Assembly (NCBI GenBank): GCA_963733765.1
Contig: CAVTEI010000003.1
Location: 2,480,001-2,544,000 of the forward strand
Direction: 5' to 3'
DNA length: 64,000 bases
Origin: DATKAS01 sp963733765
Lineage (GTDB): Bacteria > Actinomycetota > Acidimicrobiia > Acidimicrobiales > DATKAS01
The translations under genes and the position numbers were made by a program. Below, in pieces: positions 1-8,515 of the stretch. Below the pieces are notes generated by a model, which was not told the origin of the DNA, made no database searches, and saw only the letters and a list, made by a program, of their open reading frames with translations. How positions within the stretch are numbered: the first letter of the stretch is position 1; each line of letters opens with the position of its first letter.

Positions 1-2
1 TC

Positions 3-83
3 CTTCTGCAGTCGTGGCTCGACGGGCGAGCCTCCCGCCGCCGACGAGAAGGCACCGAAACCGGAATGACGAGCGATGGCTGA
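3..83 (+). CDS. ruvX: RuvX/YqgF Holliday-junction resolvase-like protein, C-terminal end only (partial)
   Basis: Only the last 26 codons are in the window, so the call rests on a short tail and on context. The frame reads LLQSWLDG and then a basic tail, ending at TGA 81-83. RuvX/YqgF proteins typically end with a helix of the form (I/L)LQS(W/Y)LD. In actinobacteria the gene sits directly upstream of mltG and aroE, as here. The family is an RNase H-fold nuclease implicated in 16S rRNA processing and Holliday-junction resolution. The catalytic part lies outside the window. Confidence 0.55.
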   Translation, partial: LLQSWLDGRASRRRREGTETGMTSDG

Positions 84-88
84 CACCG

Positions 89-1255
89 ATGGCTGACACC
101 AGGGTCGATCCGCCCACTGACGGGTGGTCCACCGAGGACGTCGTCGACGGCGCCGCGTGGGTCGATCAGGTCGACGAGGGCTGGGCCGAGTGGGACGGCG
201 AATACGAGTACGTGCGCCAGGGCCGCTCCCGTCTCAAGGTCGCGCTCGCCGCGGTGTTCGGTCTCGTGCTCGTCGGCATCCTTGTTGCCGGCGGCCTCAC
301 GCTCTGGGTGGTCCGCCAGATCAACCCACCGGGCGACCCCGGCCCGAAGCGCACCGTGACGATCGACAAGGGTGCGACGACCTCGGAGATCGCGGACCTT
401 CTCGAATCGCGCGACATCGTCACGAACGCCACCGTCTTCCGCTGGTACGTCAGCTACAAGAAGGCGGGACCCTTCTCGCCGGGCTACTACGAGCTCCGAG
501 AGCGCTCGTCGATGGGCGACGTCATCGAGGTGCTCGAGACGCCCCCACCGATCACGTTCGAGAATGTCACGTTCCCGGAGGGGCTCACGCTGGACCGCTT
601 CGCGGCACGGCTCCACGAGACCGTTCCGCGTTTCAGTGAGGAGAAGTTCCTCGCTGCCGCGGCTTCGGGGCAGCTGCGTTCGAAGTACCAGCCGCCCGAG
701 GTGAACTCGCTCGAGGGCATGCTCTTCCCCGACACCTATCAGGTGGCGTCCAACGAGGATGAGGCCAAGGTCATCGCCCGGCTCATCGCGCAGATGGAGA
801 AGGTCGCGGAAGAGTCCGGTGTCGAGCTCGCCCCCTTCTCGCGGAACCTATCCGGATACCAGGTCCTCACCGTCGCCTCGATGATCGAGAGGGAAGCCCG
901 TCTCGACGAGGACCGCGCCAAGATCGCGCGCGTCATCTACAACCGTCTCGAGCAAGGCATGAACCTCGAGATCGACGCCACCGTGATCTACGCGATGGGC
1001 GGCAATGTCGAGCGCCTCACGTTCGACGACATCGCGAACACCGAGTCGCCCTACAACACCTACAAGCACCCGGGCCTCCCGCCGACGCCGATCGCGATGC
1101 CGGGTCGGGCGTCGATCATGGCGGCGATGAACCCCGCTGACGGCCCGTGGCTGTACTACGTGGTCGTCGACGCCGAGGGACGCCACGCGTTCGCGGAGAC
1201 ATTCCGCCAGCACGAGCGCAACATCGCTCTCGCTGAGCAGAACGGCGTTCGCTGA
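89..1255 (+). CDS. mltG: Endolytic murein transglycosylase MltG (YceG family)
   Basis: A membrane-anchored lytic transglycosylase that cleaves nascent peptidoglycan strands and sets glycan chain length. The N-terminus is an acidic cytoplasmic segment of about 50 residues, then one hydrophobic helix at residues 51-75, then the YceG domain outside the membrane. The segment VASMIEREA near residue 267 carries the expected catalytic glutamate, and IARVIYNRL with PYNTY...GLPPTPI follows as in the family. I start at ATG 89, just after the ruvX stop. An in-frame GTG at 14 lies inside ruvX and would add an unlikely basic tail. aroE starts 2 nt after the stop, so the genes are probably co-transcribed. 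Length (388 aa) is normal. Confidence 0.9.
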   Translation: MADTRVDPPTDGWSTEDVVDGAAWVDQVDEGWAEWDGEYEYVRQGRSRLKVALAAVFGLVLVGILVAGGLTLWVVRQINPPGDPGPKRTVTIDKGATTSEIADLLESRDIVTNATVFRWYVSYKKAGPFSPGYYELRERSSMGDVIEVLETPPPITFENVTFPEGLTLDRFAARLHETVPRFSEEKFLAAAASGQLRSKYQPPEVNSLEGMLFPDTYQVASNEDEAKVIARLIAQMEKVAEESGVELAPFSRNLSGYQVLTVASMIEREARLDEDRAKIARVIYNRLEQGMNLEIDATVIYAMGGNVERLTFDDIANTESPYNTYKHPGLPPTPIAMPGRASIMAAMNPADGPWLYYVVVDAEGRHAFAETFRQHERNIALAEQNGVR

Positions 1256-1257
1256 GC

Positions 1258-2095
1258 GTGCCGGCGCCGTCCGGCACGACCCGCGTCGCCGCGGTCATCG
1301 GCGACCCGATCAGCCACTCGCTTTCGCCGGTCATCTTCAACGCCGCGTTCGAGGCCGCCGGCCTCGATTGGGTGTTCGTCGCCCACCAGGTGCCTGCGGG
1401 CGAGACGGCTCGGGCCCTCGACGGCGTCCGCGCCATGGGCATCGCCGGGCTGTCGGTGACGATGCCCCACAAGGACGCCGCGTTCGCCGCCGTCGATGAA
1501 GTCACGGCCGAAGCGCGTGTGCTCGGCGCGGTGAATTGCGTGGAGAACCGTGACGGCTACCTCGTCGGCCACAACACGGACGGCGCCGGCCTCATTGCCG
1601 CGCTGGCCGCCGAGGGGGTGCCCGTCGACGGCCAGCGTTGTGTCGTCTTGGGTGCGGGCGGAGCCGCCCGCAGCGTGATCGCGGCGCTGGCTCGGGCGGG
1701 ATCGGAGGTGACGGTTGTGAACCGCTCGGCGGACCGGGCCCGAGCGGCGGCGGCCCTTGCGGGGGAGCGAGGCCGCGTCGGCGAGCAAGCGGACGTCGCT
1801 TCGGCCTCGATCGTGGTGAACGCAACGTCGGTGGGGATGGGTGGCGAGGGCCTCGTCGTGCCGCGCCGACCTGCTGTCTCGGGCTCAGGCGGTCGTGGAT
1901 CTCGTGTACCACCCCGTCGAGACCCCCCTTCTGACGGCCGCACGCGCTCGGGGAGCCCGGGCGATCGACGGAGTCGGGATGCTCGTCCATCAGGGTGCGC
2001 TCGCGTTCAGGCTCTGGACCCGCGTCGAGCCGCCGATCGACGTCATGAACCGCGCCGCCCGGGCTGCGCTGGGGCAGCGCGAGCGCGCCGTCTAG
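1258..2095 (+). CDS. aroE: Shikimate 5-dehydrogenase AroE, reading frame interrupted
   Basis: NADP-dependent reduction of 3-dehydroshikimate to shikimate. The GTG start at 1258 gives VIGDPISHSLSP (shikimate site), SVTMPHK (catalytic Lys near residue 71), HNTDG and the nucleotide loop VLGAGGAARS near residue 131. After GMGGEGL, around 1850-1870, the frame turns to nonsense. The rest of the protein (ADLLSRAQAVVDLVYHP..TPLL and GVGMLVHQGALAF) continues in the +1 frame to TAG at 2095. A 2-nt deletion in the local CGCG run, or a 1-nt insertion, restores one frame. The protein is otherwise intact and sits among unbroken aro genes, so I infer a sequence error. A real recent mutation cannot be excluded. 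Confidence 0.85.
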
Positions 2096-2203
2096 CGACC
2101 GCCACGGCGGTGTGCAATGGGCCGAATTCCCCACGAAGGGTTCAGTTCACCGCCAGCGGTGCCGATACGACAAACGGGCAGAAACACTCGTTCGGAGGCT
2201 GCT

Positions 2204-3379
2204 GTGGCCCTTCAGGGCACGCTCGACACGTTTGCGCTGGTCGATGTCTTTCGTCTGCTCGCGTCGACGAACAAGACCGGCCGGCTGCGCGTCACCGGCA
2301 ATCGGGGCACCGGCAACGTGTGGTTCGACGGCGGCGGTGTCGTCCTCGCGTCTGCCCACAACACCAAGCCGACCGACCCGCCCGTCTCGGTCATCTTCGA
2401 GCTCCTCCGCCAGCGCGACGGAAGCTTCGTCTTCGAGGCCGACGACACCACGCCCGAGGCGGGCGCGCCCAGCGACGTCGATACGCTCATCCGCGAGGCC
2501 GAGCACCTGCTGATCGAGTGGCAGGAGATCGAGGCCGTCGTGCCGTCGATCGACGTGTGGGTGTCGATGTCCGCCGAGCTGCCCCGGCCCGAAGTCGTCG
2601 TCGACGAGGCGCGCTGGAAGGTCATCGTCGCCACCGGCGCCGGCGCGACCGTCGCCGAGGTGGGCGACCGCCTGGGCCTCGGAGAGATCGGCATCAGCAA
2701 GGCCGTGAAGGAAGTCGTCGAGATCGGGCTCCTCACCATCAGCGATGCGCCCGCGAACCGCACGATGGCTCCGGTCCCCGATGCCGCGCGCATCGAGAAC
2801 CCGGTGATGGAGGAGCTCCGAATCGAGGAGCCGGCGCCGGTCTTCGTCGAGCCCTCCGCCTCCTACGAGCCTCCCGCGTCCTACGAGCCCCCCGCCTCCT
2901 ACGAGCCCCCCGCTGAGACCGAGCCCGAGCGGGAGGTCGTGATCCATCTCGTGCCGGAGCCGGCCGAGGAGGTCTCTGCGTTGACGGAGGAGTCGAGCGG
3001 TGACGCGCCGGTTCCCGCTGCGACGAACGGCGCGCTCGGCATCGACATCCCGGGCCTGCCCACGCTGTCCCCGGCGGTCACCATCGAACGCGAGGCGGGG
3101 CCCGAGGCCAAGCCGACGACGAAGCGGAACGCGGCCTGGGCCGAGCGGGTGCGAGCCGAGGACGCTGGCCACGGCGAGCCGTTCTCGATGAACGACGAGC
3201 CGGATCCGTTGCTCGAGCTGCCGAACCTCACCCCGCAGGCGGCGCGTGCGATCGCAGCCGCCGCGCAAGCACACACCGATGCGGAGCGCGACGCCGCGCT
3301 GGCGATGGCGACCGGACCGGACGACGAGCCGCTCGACCGCGATCTGCTGCTGCGTTTCCTGTCGTCCGTCAAGCGCTGA
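2204..3379 (+). CDS. DUF4388 (PATAN-like) domain protein with Pro-rich linker
   Basis: The first ~110 residues (ALQGTLDTFALVDVFRLLAS, then KTGRLRV and GNVWFDGGGVVLASA) match the DUF4388 fold found in bacterial signalling and gliding proteins. A winged-helix-like segment follows (residues ~140-190). The low-complexity linker contains three ASYEPP repeats, and the C-terminus is an Ala-rich helix. There is no signal peptide or membrane helix, so it is probably cytosolic. Start: GTG 2204, preceded by GGAGG at 2194-2198; a longer frame upstream lacks such a site. It lies between aroE and a prepilin peptidase, which hints at type IV pilus or surface regulation, but no specific function can be assigned. 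Confidence 0.75.
   Translation: MALQGTLDTFALVDVFRLLASTNKTGRLRVTGNRGTGNVWFDGGGVVLASAHNTKPTDPPVSVIFELLRQRDGSFVFEADDTTPEAGAPSDVDTLIREAEHLLIEWQEIEAVVPSIDVWVSMSAELPRPEVVVDEARWKVIVATGAGATVAEVGDRLGLGEIGISKAVKEVVEIGLLTISDAPANRTMAPVPDAARIENPVMEELRIEEPAPVFVEPSASYEPPASYEPPASYEPPAETEPEREVVIHLVPEPAEEVSALTEESSGDAPVPAATNGALGIDIPGLPTLSPAVTIEREAGPEAKPTTKRNAAWAERVRAEDAGHGEPFSMNDEPDPLLELPNLTPQAARAIAAAAQAHTDAERDAALAMATGPDDEPLDRDLLLRFLSSVKR
2861..2914 (+). repeat. 18-bp tandem repeat, three copies, coding for ASYEPP
   Basis: Three consecutive 18-nt units at 2861-2878, 2879-2896 and 2897-2914, differing at only a few bases, within the DUF4388 gene. They encode a Pro/Glu/Tyr linker. Copy number of such in-frame units can vary between strains without breaking the gene. 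Confidence 0.85.
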
Positions 3380-3429
3380 CTCGCTGCCTACCACCAGGCC
3401 CATCCCCCAGCGCCCTGATTCGCCGTCAG

Positions 3430-3441
3430 TAGCCTCGCCCC
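3430..3441 (+). promoter_or_regulatory. Putative -10 box for a leaderless prepilin peptidase mRNA
   Basis: TAGCCT at 3430-3435 lies 6 nt before the GTG start at 3442. Transcription would begin at or next to the start codon. No Shine-Dalgarno sequence is present and no clear -35 box is visible. The same arrangement recurs elsewhere in this window (aroC, def, argC, acetyltransferase). Confidence 0.45.
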
Positions 3442-4209
3442 GTGACCGCCGCCGTCATCTGCGCGCTCGCAGGGCTGATCGTCGGCGCATTCCTCAACGT
3501 CATCATCGATCGCGTCCCGATCAAGGATCCGGCGGCGCGTGTGCCATTGCTCACGCCTCCCGAGTGCTCCTGGTGCGACGCGAATCGGGGGATGGTCGCG
3601 CTCGTCCCTCTCGTCGGAGCGATGCGGCCGTGTCCAGGTTGTGGTGAGAGGCCCCGCCGTCGAGAGCTCGTCGTCGAGATCGTCACCGCGGGCCTGTTCG
3701 TGGCGATGTCGGTGCAGATCCACGACCCACTCGTGCTCCTCGCCTACCTCCTGTTCAGTGCGTTCATCGTCGCGGTCTCCGCGATCGACCTCGAGCACTA
3801 CCGCATCCCCGACCGCATCGTGTTCCCGATGCTTGCCATCTCCGTGCCGGCGATCGTCGCGATCTCGTTCGCAAAGGATGTGCCCGAGACCATCTCGAGG
3901 GCGCTTCTCGGATCGGTCACGTTCTTCGGGGTCCTCCTCATCTTCCACCTCATCTCGCCGCGCGGCATGGGCTTCGGCGACGTCAAGCTCGGCCTCGTGC
4001 TCGGCTTGTACACCGGGTGGCTCGCCCTCGACCTGATCGAGGCGCCGTACCTCGCGATCATCGCCCTGTTCTTCGGCGCCATCATCGGCGTAGTCGTCGG
4101 CCTGGTGGTCGCACTGTCACGCGGACGGAAGGCGGCGTTCCCGTTCGGCCCCGCGCTGTGTGCGGGAGCGTGCCTCGTGGTGCTCTTCTCGAACAGCCTC
4201 GTTGGCTGA
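3442..4209 (+). CDS. Type IV prepilin peptidase (A24 family, PilD/GspO-like)
   Basis: An inner-membrane aspartic protease that trims, and in some members N-methylates, type IV prepilins or pseudopilins. About seven hydrophobic helices span the 255 residues. The N-terminal loop has two CxxC pairs (CSWC and CPGC), as in zinc-binding bifunctional members. The catalytic aspartates are seen in AIDLEHYRIPD (near residue 115) and GMGFGDVKL (near 179, the GxGD motif). It starts at GTG 3442 with no Shine-Dalgarno. No pilin genes are in the window; its substrates must be encoded elsewhere, though the adjacent DUF4388 gene may be related. It interrupts the usual aroE-aroC neighbourhood. Confidence 0.9.
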   Translation: MTAAVICALAGLIVGAFLNVIIDRVPIKDPAARVPLLTPPECSWCDANRGMVALVPLVGAMRPCPGCGERPRRRELVVEIVTAGLFVAMSVQIHDPLVLLAYLLFSAFIVAVSAIDLEHYRIPDRIVFPMLAISVPAIVAISFAKDVPETISRALLGSVTFFGVLLIFHLISPRGMGFGDVKLGLVLGLYTGWLALDLIEAPYLAIIALFFGAIIGVVVGLVVALSRGRKAAFPFGPALCAGACLVVLFSNSLVG

Positions 4210-4249
4210 CCGCCCGCGGAACACCCCCGAGGGCGTGAGGGTCCGCCGG

Positions 4250-4261
4250 TACAGTTGATCG
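4250..4261 (+). promoter_or_regulatory. Putative -10 box for leaderless aroC
   Basis: TACAGT at 4250-4255 lies 6 nt before GTG 4262, so the transcript would start at the initiation codon. There is no Shine-Dalgarno and no convincing -35 box. Confidence 0.45.
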
Positions 4262-5413
4262 GTGCTGCGCTTCCTGACCGCAGGTGAATCACATGGCCAG
4301 GCGCTCGTCGTCATCGTCGAGGGCCTGCCGGCGGGTTTGCGCGTCACCGTCGAAGACATCGGCACGGAGCTTGCACGGCGTCGGCTCGGCTACGGCCGAG
4401 GTCCCCGCATGCGGTTCGAGCAGGACGAGGTGCGGCTGCTGGCCGGCGTTCGCCATGGACGCACACTCGGATCGCCGGTCGCCGTGGAGATCGGCAACAC
4501 CGAATGGCCGAAGTGGGTGGACGAGATGTCGCCGGCGCCCGGTGCGACGGCGAAGCCGCTGACTCAGCCGCGACCGGGGCACGCCGACCTCGCCGGCATG
4601 CAGAAGTACGGCTTCACCGATGCGCGAGACGTGCTGGAGCGAGCTTCCGCGCGCGAGACCGCCGCCCGATCAGCCGCCGGGGCCCTCGCCAAGCGCGTGC
4701 TCGCGGAGCTCGGCGTCGACGTGCTGTCGCATGTCGTGCAGATCGGGCCCGCCGAGTCGAAGGCGACCGAGCGCCCGCGCCCCTCAGATCTCGAGCGCGT
4801 CGACACGTCGTCGGTCCGCTGCTTCGACGCAGTAGCCGAAGAGGCGATGATCGCCGAGATCGAAGCCGCGGCGAAGGAAGGCGACTCCCTCGGCGGCGTG
4901 GTCGAGGTGCTCGCCTACGGTGTCCCTGTCGGCCTCGGCAGCCACGTGCACTGGGACCGCAAGCTCGACTCCCTCCTCGCGCAGGCGATCATGAGCATCC
5001 AGGCGGTGAAGGGAGTCGTCATCGGCGACGGGTTCGAGGTTGCTTCCCGTCGTGGATCCGTCGCGCATGACCCGATCAGCTGGGACGCCGACTCGGGCGC
5101 ATATCGCCGCGAGTCGACGCAAGCCGGAGGGATCGAAGGGGGCATGTCCACCGGAGAGCTGATCGTCGCCCGCGCGTTCATGAAGCCGCTCGCGACGCTC
5201 AACCGGCCCGTGCTCAAGACCGTCGACGTCGTCACCAAGGAAGAGACCGTTTCGTTCAAGGAGCGCACCGACGTCACCGCGGTGCCGGCGATGGGAGTCG
5301 TCGCCGAGACGATGACGGCACTCGTGCTCGCGAACGAGGCGCTGCGCAAGTTCGGGGGCGACTCGATGGCCGAGGTCCTGCGCAATCGCGACGGGTATGT
5401 CGCCGGCCTGTGA
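4262..5413 (+). CDS. aroC: Chorismate synthase AroC
   Basis: Last step of the shikimate pathway: FMNH2-dependent elimination of phosphate from EPSP to give chorismate. The protein begins with the family signature FLTAGESHGQ. It contains RRLGYGRGPRM, RPGHADLAGMQKYG and the central ARETAARSAAGALAK block. GGIEGGMSTGELIV and the C-terminal RTDVTAVPAMGVV are also present. Length (383 aa) is typical. GTG 4262 is the first in-frame start and gives the expected N-terminus. It heads aroC-aroK-aroB-aroQ; aroK probably starts inside its 3' end. The EPSP synthase gene (aroA) is not in this window. Confidence 0.95.
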   Translation: MLRFLTAGESHGQALVVIVEGLPAGLRVTVEDIGTELARRRLGYGRGPRMRFEQDEVRLLAGVRHGRTLGSPVAVEIGNTEWPKWVDEMSPAPGATAKPLTQPRPGHADLAGMQKYGFTDARDVLERASARETAARSAAGALAKRVLAELGVDVLSHVVQIGPAESKATERPRPSDLERVDTSSVRCFDAVAEEAMIAEIEAAAKEGDSLGGVVEVLAYGVPVGLGSHVHWDRKLDSLLAQAIMSIQAVKGVVIGDGFEVASRRGSVAHDPISWDADSGAYRRESTQAGGIEGGMSTGELIVARAFMKPLATLNRPVLKTVDVVTKEETVSFKERTDVTAVPAMGVVAETMTALVLANEALRKFGGDSMAEVLRNRDGYVAGL

Positions 5414-5921
5414 GCACGTGGTGCTCGTCGGCCTGATGGGAGTGGGCAAGTCCACAGTCGGCGCGCGTCTCTCCGAGGTGCTCGGGTGGCCGCTCGTCGA
5501 CAGTGACGAGCAGGTCGAGGCGGCGACTGGCCGCACCGTGCGCGAGATCTTCGAGCGCGACGGCGAGGCGGCGTTCCGCGCCTTCGAAGCCCGCGCCCTC
5601 GCCGAGGCGCTCGACGCGCCCGGGCCCTCGATCATCGCCGCGGCGGGGGGAGTAGTGCTGACTGAGGAGAATCGTCGCCGCTTGAAGGCGCCGAAGATCG
5701 ACGTCGTCTGGTTGAAGGCCACCGCGGCCACGGTCACTGTTCGGGCGGTCGAAGGCGTGCACCGACCGCTCCTCGCCGACGATCCCGCAGGAGTCCTCGC
5801 CCGCATGGCGGTGGAGCGCGAGCCGTTGTATCGAGAAGTCGCTGATCACGTCGTCGACGTCGACGGACGATCGGTCGAGGAAGTCACTGACGCGGTGCTC
5901 GAGGTCATCGGCGCATGCTGA
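5397..5921 (+). CDS. aroK: Shikimate kinase AroK
   Basis: ATP-dependent 3-phosphorylation of shikimate. The P-loop GLMGVGKST is at the N-terminus. The shikimate-site Asp lies in VDSDEQVE, followed by FERDGEAAFRAFE and the glycine motif AAAGGVVL, then the lid HRPLLADDPAG. ATG 5397 overlaps the end of aroC by 17 nt. GTG at 5418 or 5421 would give a shorter protein that still keeps the P-loop, so the start is uncertain by about eight residues. The end overlaps aroB by 7 nt, implying translational coupling. Confidence 0.93.
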   Translation: MSPACEHVVLVGLMGVGKSTVGARLSEVLGWPLVDSDEQVEAATGRTVREIFERDGEAAFRAFEARALAEALDAPGPSIIAAAGGVVLTEENRRRLKAPKIDVVWLKATAATVTVRAVEGVHRPLLADDPAGVLARMAVEREPLYREVADHVVDVDGRSVEEVTDAVLEVIGAC

Positions 5922-6916
5922 CGGTGCGGGTCGCGCTGAAGGAGCGCGGTTACGACGTGCTGATCGGGCCCGGCGCGAGCCGTGAGCTGGCCGCGGTCCT
6001 TCCTTCCGGTGTGAAGAAGGTCGCGGTCGTGACGCAGCCGGGCATCGGCATCGACGTCGACCCCGGTGTGGAGCACCGCGTGTTCCCCATCGGCACCGGA
6101 GAGGACGCGAAGTCGATCGCGACAGTCGAGGAGCTGTGTCGGGCGTTCGCCCAATGGGGTCTCAACCGCGCTGATTGCGTGGTCGGCGTGGGCGGAGGGC
6201 TCGTGTCTGATGTCGCGGGCTTCGCGGCGTCCATCTACCACCGCGGTGTGCCGGTCGTGCACGTAGCAACGACCTTGCTCGCGATGGTCGACGCCGCGAT
6301 CGGCGGCAAGACCGGCGTGAACCTTCCCGAGGGCAAGAACCTCGTGGGCACTTACTGGCAGCCGACCGCAGTGCTCTGCGACACCGATCTCCTCGCCTCG
6401 CTCCCACCGCGCGAGTGGCGCAGCGGCGCGGGCGAGATGGCGAAGTACCACTTCCTGACCGGCGACGACCTCGCCACGCTCCCGATCGAGGAGCGCATCG
6501 CGCGATGTGTCGAGATCAAGGCTGCGGTCGTCGCCGACGACGAGCGCGAAGCCGAGGGCCGGGCACTGCTGAACTACGGACACACGCTCGCTCACGCGCT
6601 CGAGACGGCCGGCCGGTACGACCTGCGCCATGGCGAGGCCGTCGGCATCGGCCTCGTGTACGCCGCCGAGCTCGCCCACCAGCTCGGCCGCATCGACGCC
6701 GATCGGGTCGCCGAGCATCGGGGGGTGGTGACCAGCTACGAGCTGCCCGACCGGCTGCCGTCTGACGCGGACGGAGACGAGCTGCTCACGCTCGTCGGCC
6801 GGGACAAGAAGGCGCTCGGCGCCGTGACATTCGTCCTCGACGGCCCGGCCGGCCTCGAGATCGTGCGAGGGATCGATCACCGGGATCTGGTTGCCGCCCT
6901 GCAGGCCATCACATGA
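5915..6916 (+). CDS. aroB: 3-Dehydroquinate synthase AroB
   Basis: Converts DAHP to 3-dehydroquinate using NAD and a divalent metal. The NAD-binding block VGVGGGLVSDVAGFAAS is followed by TTLLAMVDAAIGGKTGVNLPEGKNLVG, which is diagnostic of DHQS. The metal ligands are seen in SGAGEMAKY (Glu) and in NYGHTLAHALE and RHGEAVGIG (His). At 333 aa the length is slightly short but usual for actinobacteria. It ends in a short duplication at the aroQ junction. Confidence 0.95.
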   Translation: MLTVRVALKERGYDVLIGPGASRELAAVLPSGVKKVAVVTQPGIGIDVDPGVEHRVFPIGTGEDAKSIATVEELCRAFAQWGLNRADCVVGVGGGLVSDVAGFAASIYHRGVPVVHVATTLLAMVDAAIGGKTGVNLPEGKNLVGTYWQPTAVLCDTDLLASLPPREWRSGAGEMAKYHFLTGDDLATLPIEERIARCVEIKAAVVADDEREAEGRALLNYGHTLAHALETAGRYDLRHGEAVGIGLVYAAELAHQLGRIDADRVAEHRGVVTSYELPDRLPSDADGDELLTLVGRDKKALGAVTFVLDGPAGLEIVRGIDHRDLVAALQAIT

Positions 6917-6935
6917 CGGAGGCCATCACATGACG
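6903..6935 (+). repeat. 16-bp direct duplication at the aroB/aroQ junction
   Basis: The 16-nt word AGGCCATCACATGACG occurs at 6903-6918 and again at 6920-6935, a 17-nt period. The first copy holds the aroB stop in an ATGA overlap; the second holds the aroQ start (ATG 6930). The duplication appears to have separated what was once a 4-nt stop-start overlap. Confidence 0.8.
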
Positions 6936-7382
6936 TCGTCCATCGTCCTGCTGCTGTCGGGCCCGAACCTGAACCTGCTCGGCCAGCGGGAGCCGCACAT
7001 CTACGGTTCCGAGACGCTCGACGATCACGTCGCCACGTGTCGCACCGAGGCCGAGCGGCACGGGCTCACCCTCGAGCACCTCCAGTCGAACCACGAGGGT
7101 GAGCTGATCGACGGCATCCACGGCGCGCGGAGCCGCGCCGCGGCGATCATCATCAACGCCGGCGCGTTCAGCCACTACTCCTGGGCGATCCACGACGCGC
7201 TCGTGACGTTCGACGGGCCGATCGTCGAGCTGCATCTGTCGAACCCGTACGCGCGCGAGTCGTGGCGGCACACGTCGGTCCTCGCTCCCGTCGTCACTGG
7301 CTCCATCGTCGGGTTCAAGGGAGCCGGCTACCGGCTCGCGGCGCAGGCCGTCGCGTCGCTCCTCGAAAAGGTGTCGTCGTGA
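6930..7382 (+). CDS. aroQ: Type II 3-dehydroquinate dehydratase AroQ
   Basis: Dehydrates 3-dehydroquinate to 3-dehydroshikimate by the type II (anti-elimination) mechanism. The 150-aa protein shows the N-terminal GPNLNLLGQREPHIYG, with the mobile-loop Arg and the catalytic Tyr. QSNHEGELID, IINAGAFSHYS and VELHLSNPYARESWR (active-site His) follow. ATG 6930 gives the typical N-terminus. An upstream in-frame start at 6891 lies inside aroB and adds nothing conserved. The stop overlaps the GTG of the next gene. Confidence 0.95.
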   Translation: MTSSIVLLLSGPNLNLLGQREPHIYGSETLDDHVATCRTEAERHGLTLEHLQSNHEGELIDGIHGARSRAAAIIINAGAFSHYSWAIHDALVTFDGPIVELHLSNPYARESWRHTSVLAPVVTGSIVGFKGAGYRLAAQAVASLLEKVSS

Positions 7383-8482
7383 CCGCACTGCCCCCGATGG
7401 ATCGACGCGCCCGGGCCGACCGGGTGCGCACGGCCGTCGCTGCGGACGGGTTCGACGCGTTCCTCGTGACCCGCCTCGTGAACATCCGCTGGATGACCGG
7501 CTTCACCGGCTCGGCCGCGATGCTGCTCGTCTTGCCCGACGACATGCTCTTCGTCTCCGACGGTCGCTACGGCGAGCAGGCGAGGCAACAGCTCGGTGAC
7601 GCAGGGGTCGATGCCGAGATCACGATCGGTCTGTCGCTGGCGGCCCAACGCGATGCTCTCGCGGCCAAGGCAAAGTCAGTGGCTCGGCTCGCGGTGGAGG
7701 CGGATGGCATCACGTGGGCGCAGCAGCGGGCGTTCGCCGGGGAGTGGTTCCCCGATGCCGAGCTCGTGGCCACGGAAGGCCTCGTCGACCGCGAGCGCCA
7801 GGTCAAGGACGAAGGTGAGGTCGCGCGCATCGCCGCCGCCGCGGCGATCGCCGATGACGCGCTCGCCGCTGTGCTTCCCCTCCTCAAGGAGCGCCCGACC
7901 GAGCGCGACTTCGCGCTCGAGCTCGACAGCGAGATCCGGCGGCGCGGTGCCGACGGGACGTCGTTCGACACCATCGTCGGCTCCGGACCGAACGGCGCGA
8001 AGCCCCACGCGCGTCCGGGAGACCGGAGGGTCGAGGAGGGCGACCTCGTCGTCATCGACTTCGGCGCGAAGGTCGACGGCTACTGCTCCGACATGACGCG
8101 CACGTTTTCGATAGGCGCTCCCTCACCGACGGCTGCGCGCATGCTCGAGGTCGTGGGAGCGGCGCAGCGCGCGGGCGTCGCAGCTGTCGCGGCCGGGGTC
8201 GGCGTGCGCGACGTGGACGCCGCCGCCCGGAGCGTCATCGTCGATGCCGGCTGGGGCGAGGCGTTCGTGCATCCCACCGGCCATGCGCTCGGCCTCGAGA
8301 TCCACGAGCATCCCCGTGTGGCTTCGACCGTCGATGCCCTGCTGGTCGAGGGCAACGTGGTGACCGTGGAGCCGGGCGTGTACCTTCCCGAGCACGGTGG
8401 CGTGCGCATCGAGGACACGGTGCTCGTGACCTCGGATGGGTGCCAGCCCCTCACCCACGCGCCGAAGCACACGACGATCTGA
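7379..8482 (+). CDS. Xaa-Pro dipeptidase/aminopeptidase P-like metallopeptidase (M24)
   Basis: A dinuclear-metal peptidase that cleaves X-Pro bonds. It has a creatinase-like N-terminal domain (residues 1-130) and a pita-bread catalytic domain. The five metal ligands can be read: VVIDFGAKVDGYCSDMTRTF (two Asp), HPTGHALGLEIHE (His), VTVEPGVYLPE (Glu) and GGVRIEDTVLV (Glu). The length is 367 aa. GTG 7379 overlaps the aroQ stop by 4 nt. The place between aroQ and efp is the usual actinobacterial location (pepQ/pepP). The exact substrate preference cannot be told from sequence. Confidence 0.9.
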   Translation: MTALPPMDRRARADRVRTAVAADGFDAFLVTRLVNIRWMTGFTGSAAMLLVLPDDMLFVSDGRYGEQARQQLGDAGVDAEITIGLSLAAQRDALAAKAKSVARLAVEADGITWAQQRAFAGEWFPDAELVATEGLVDRERQVKDEGEVARIAAAAAIADDALAAVLPLLKERPTERDFALELDSEIRRRGADGTSFDTIVGSGPNGAKPHARPGDRRVEEGDLVVIDFGAKVDGYCSDMTRTFSIGAPSPTAARMLEVVGAAQRAGVAAVAAGVGVRDVDAAARSVIVDAGWGEAFVHPTGHALGLEIHEHPRVASTVDALLVEGNVVTVEPGVYLPEHGGVRIEDTVLVTSDGCQPLTHAPKHTTI

Positions 8483-8515
8483 GACACCGAGACATCTGAG
8501 GACCCGAGGCCCCCT

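Noticed and set aside
2861..2914. CRISPR-like repeat
   Set aside because: The 18-nt units are directly adjacent with no spacers and are in frame inside a gene.
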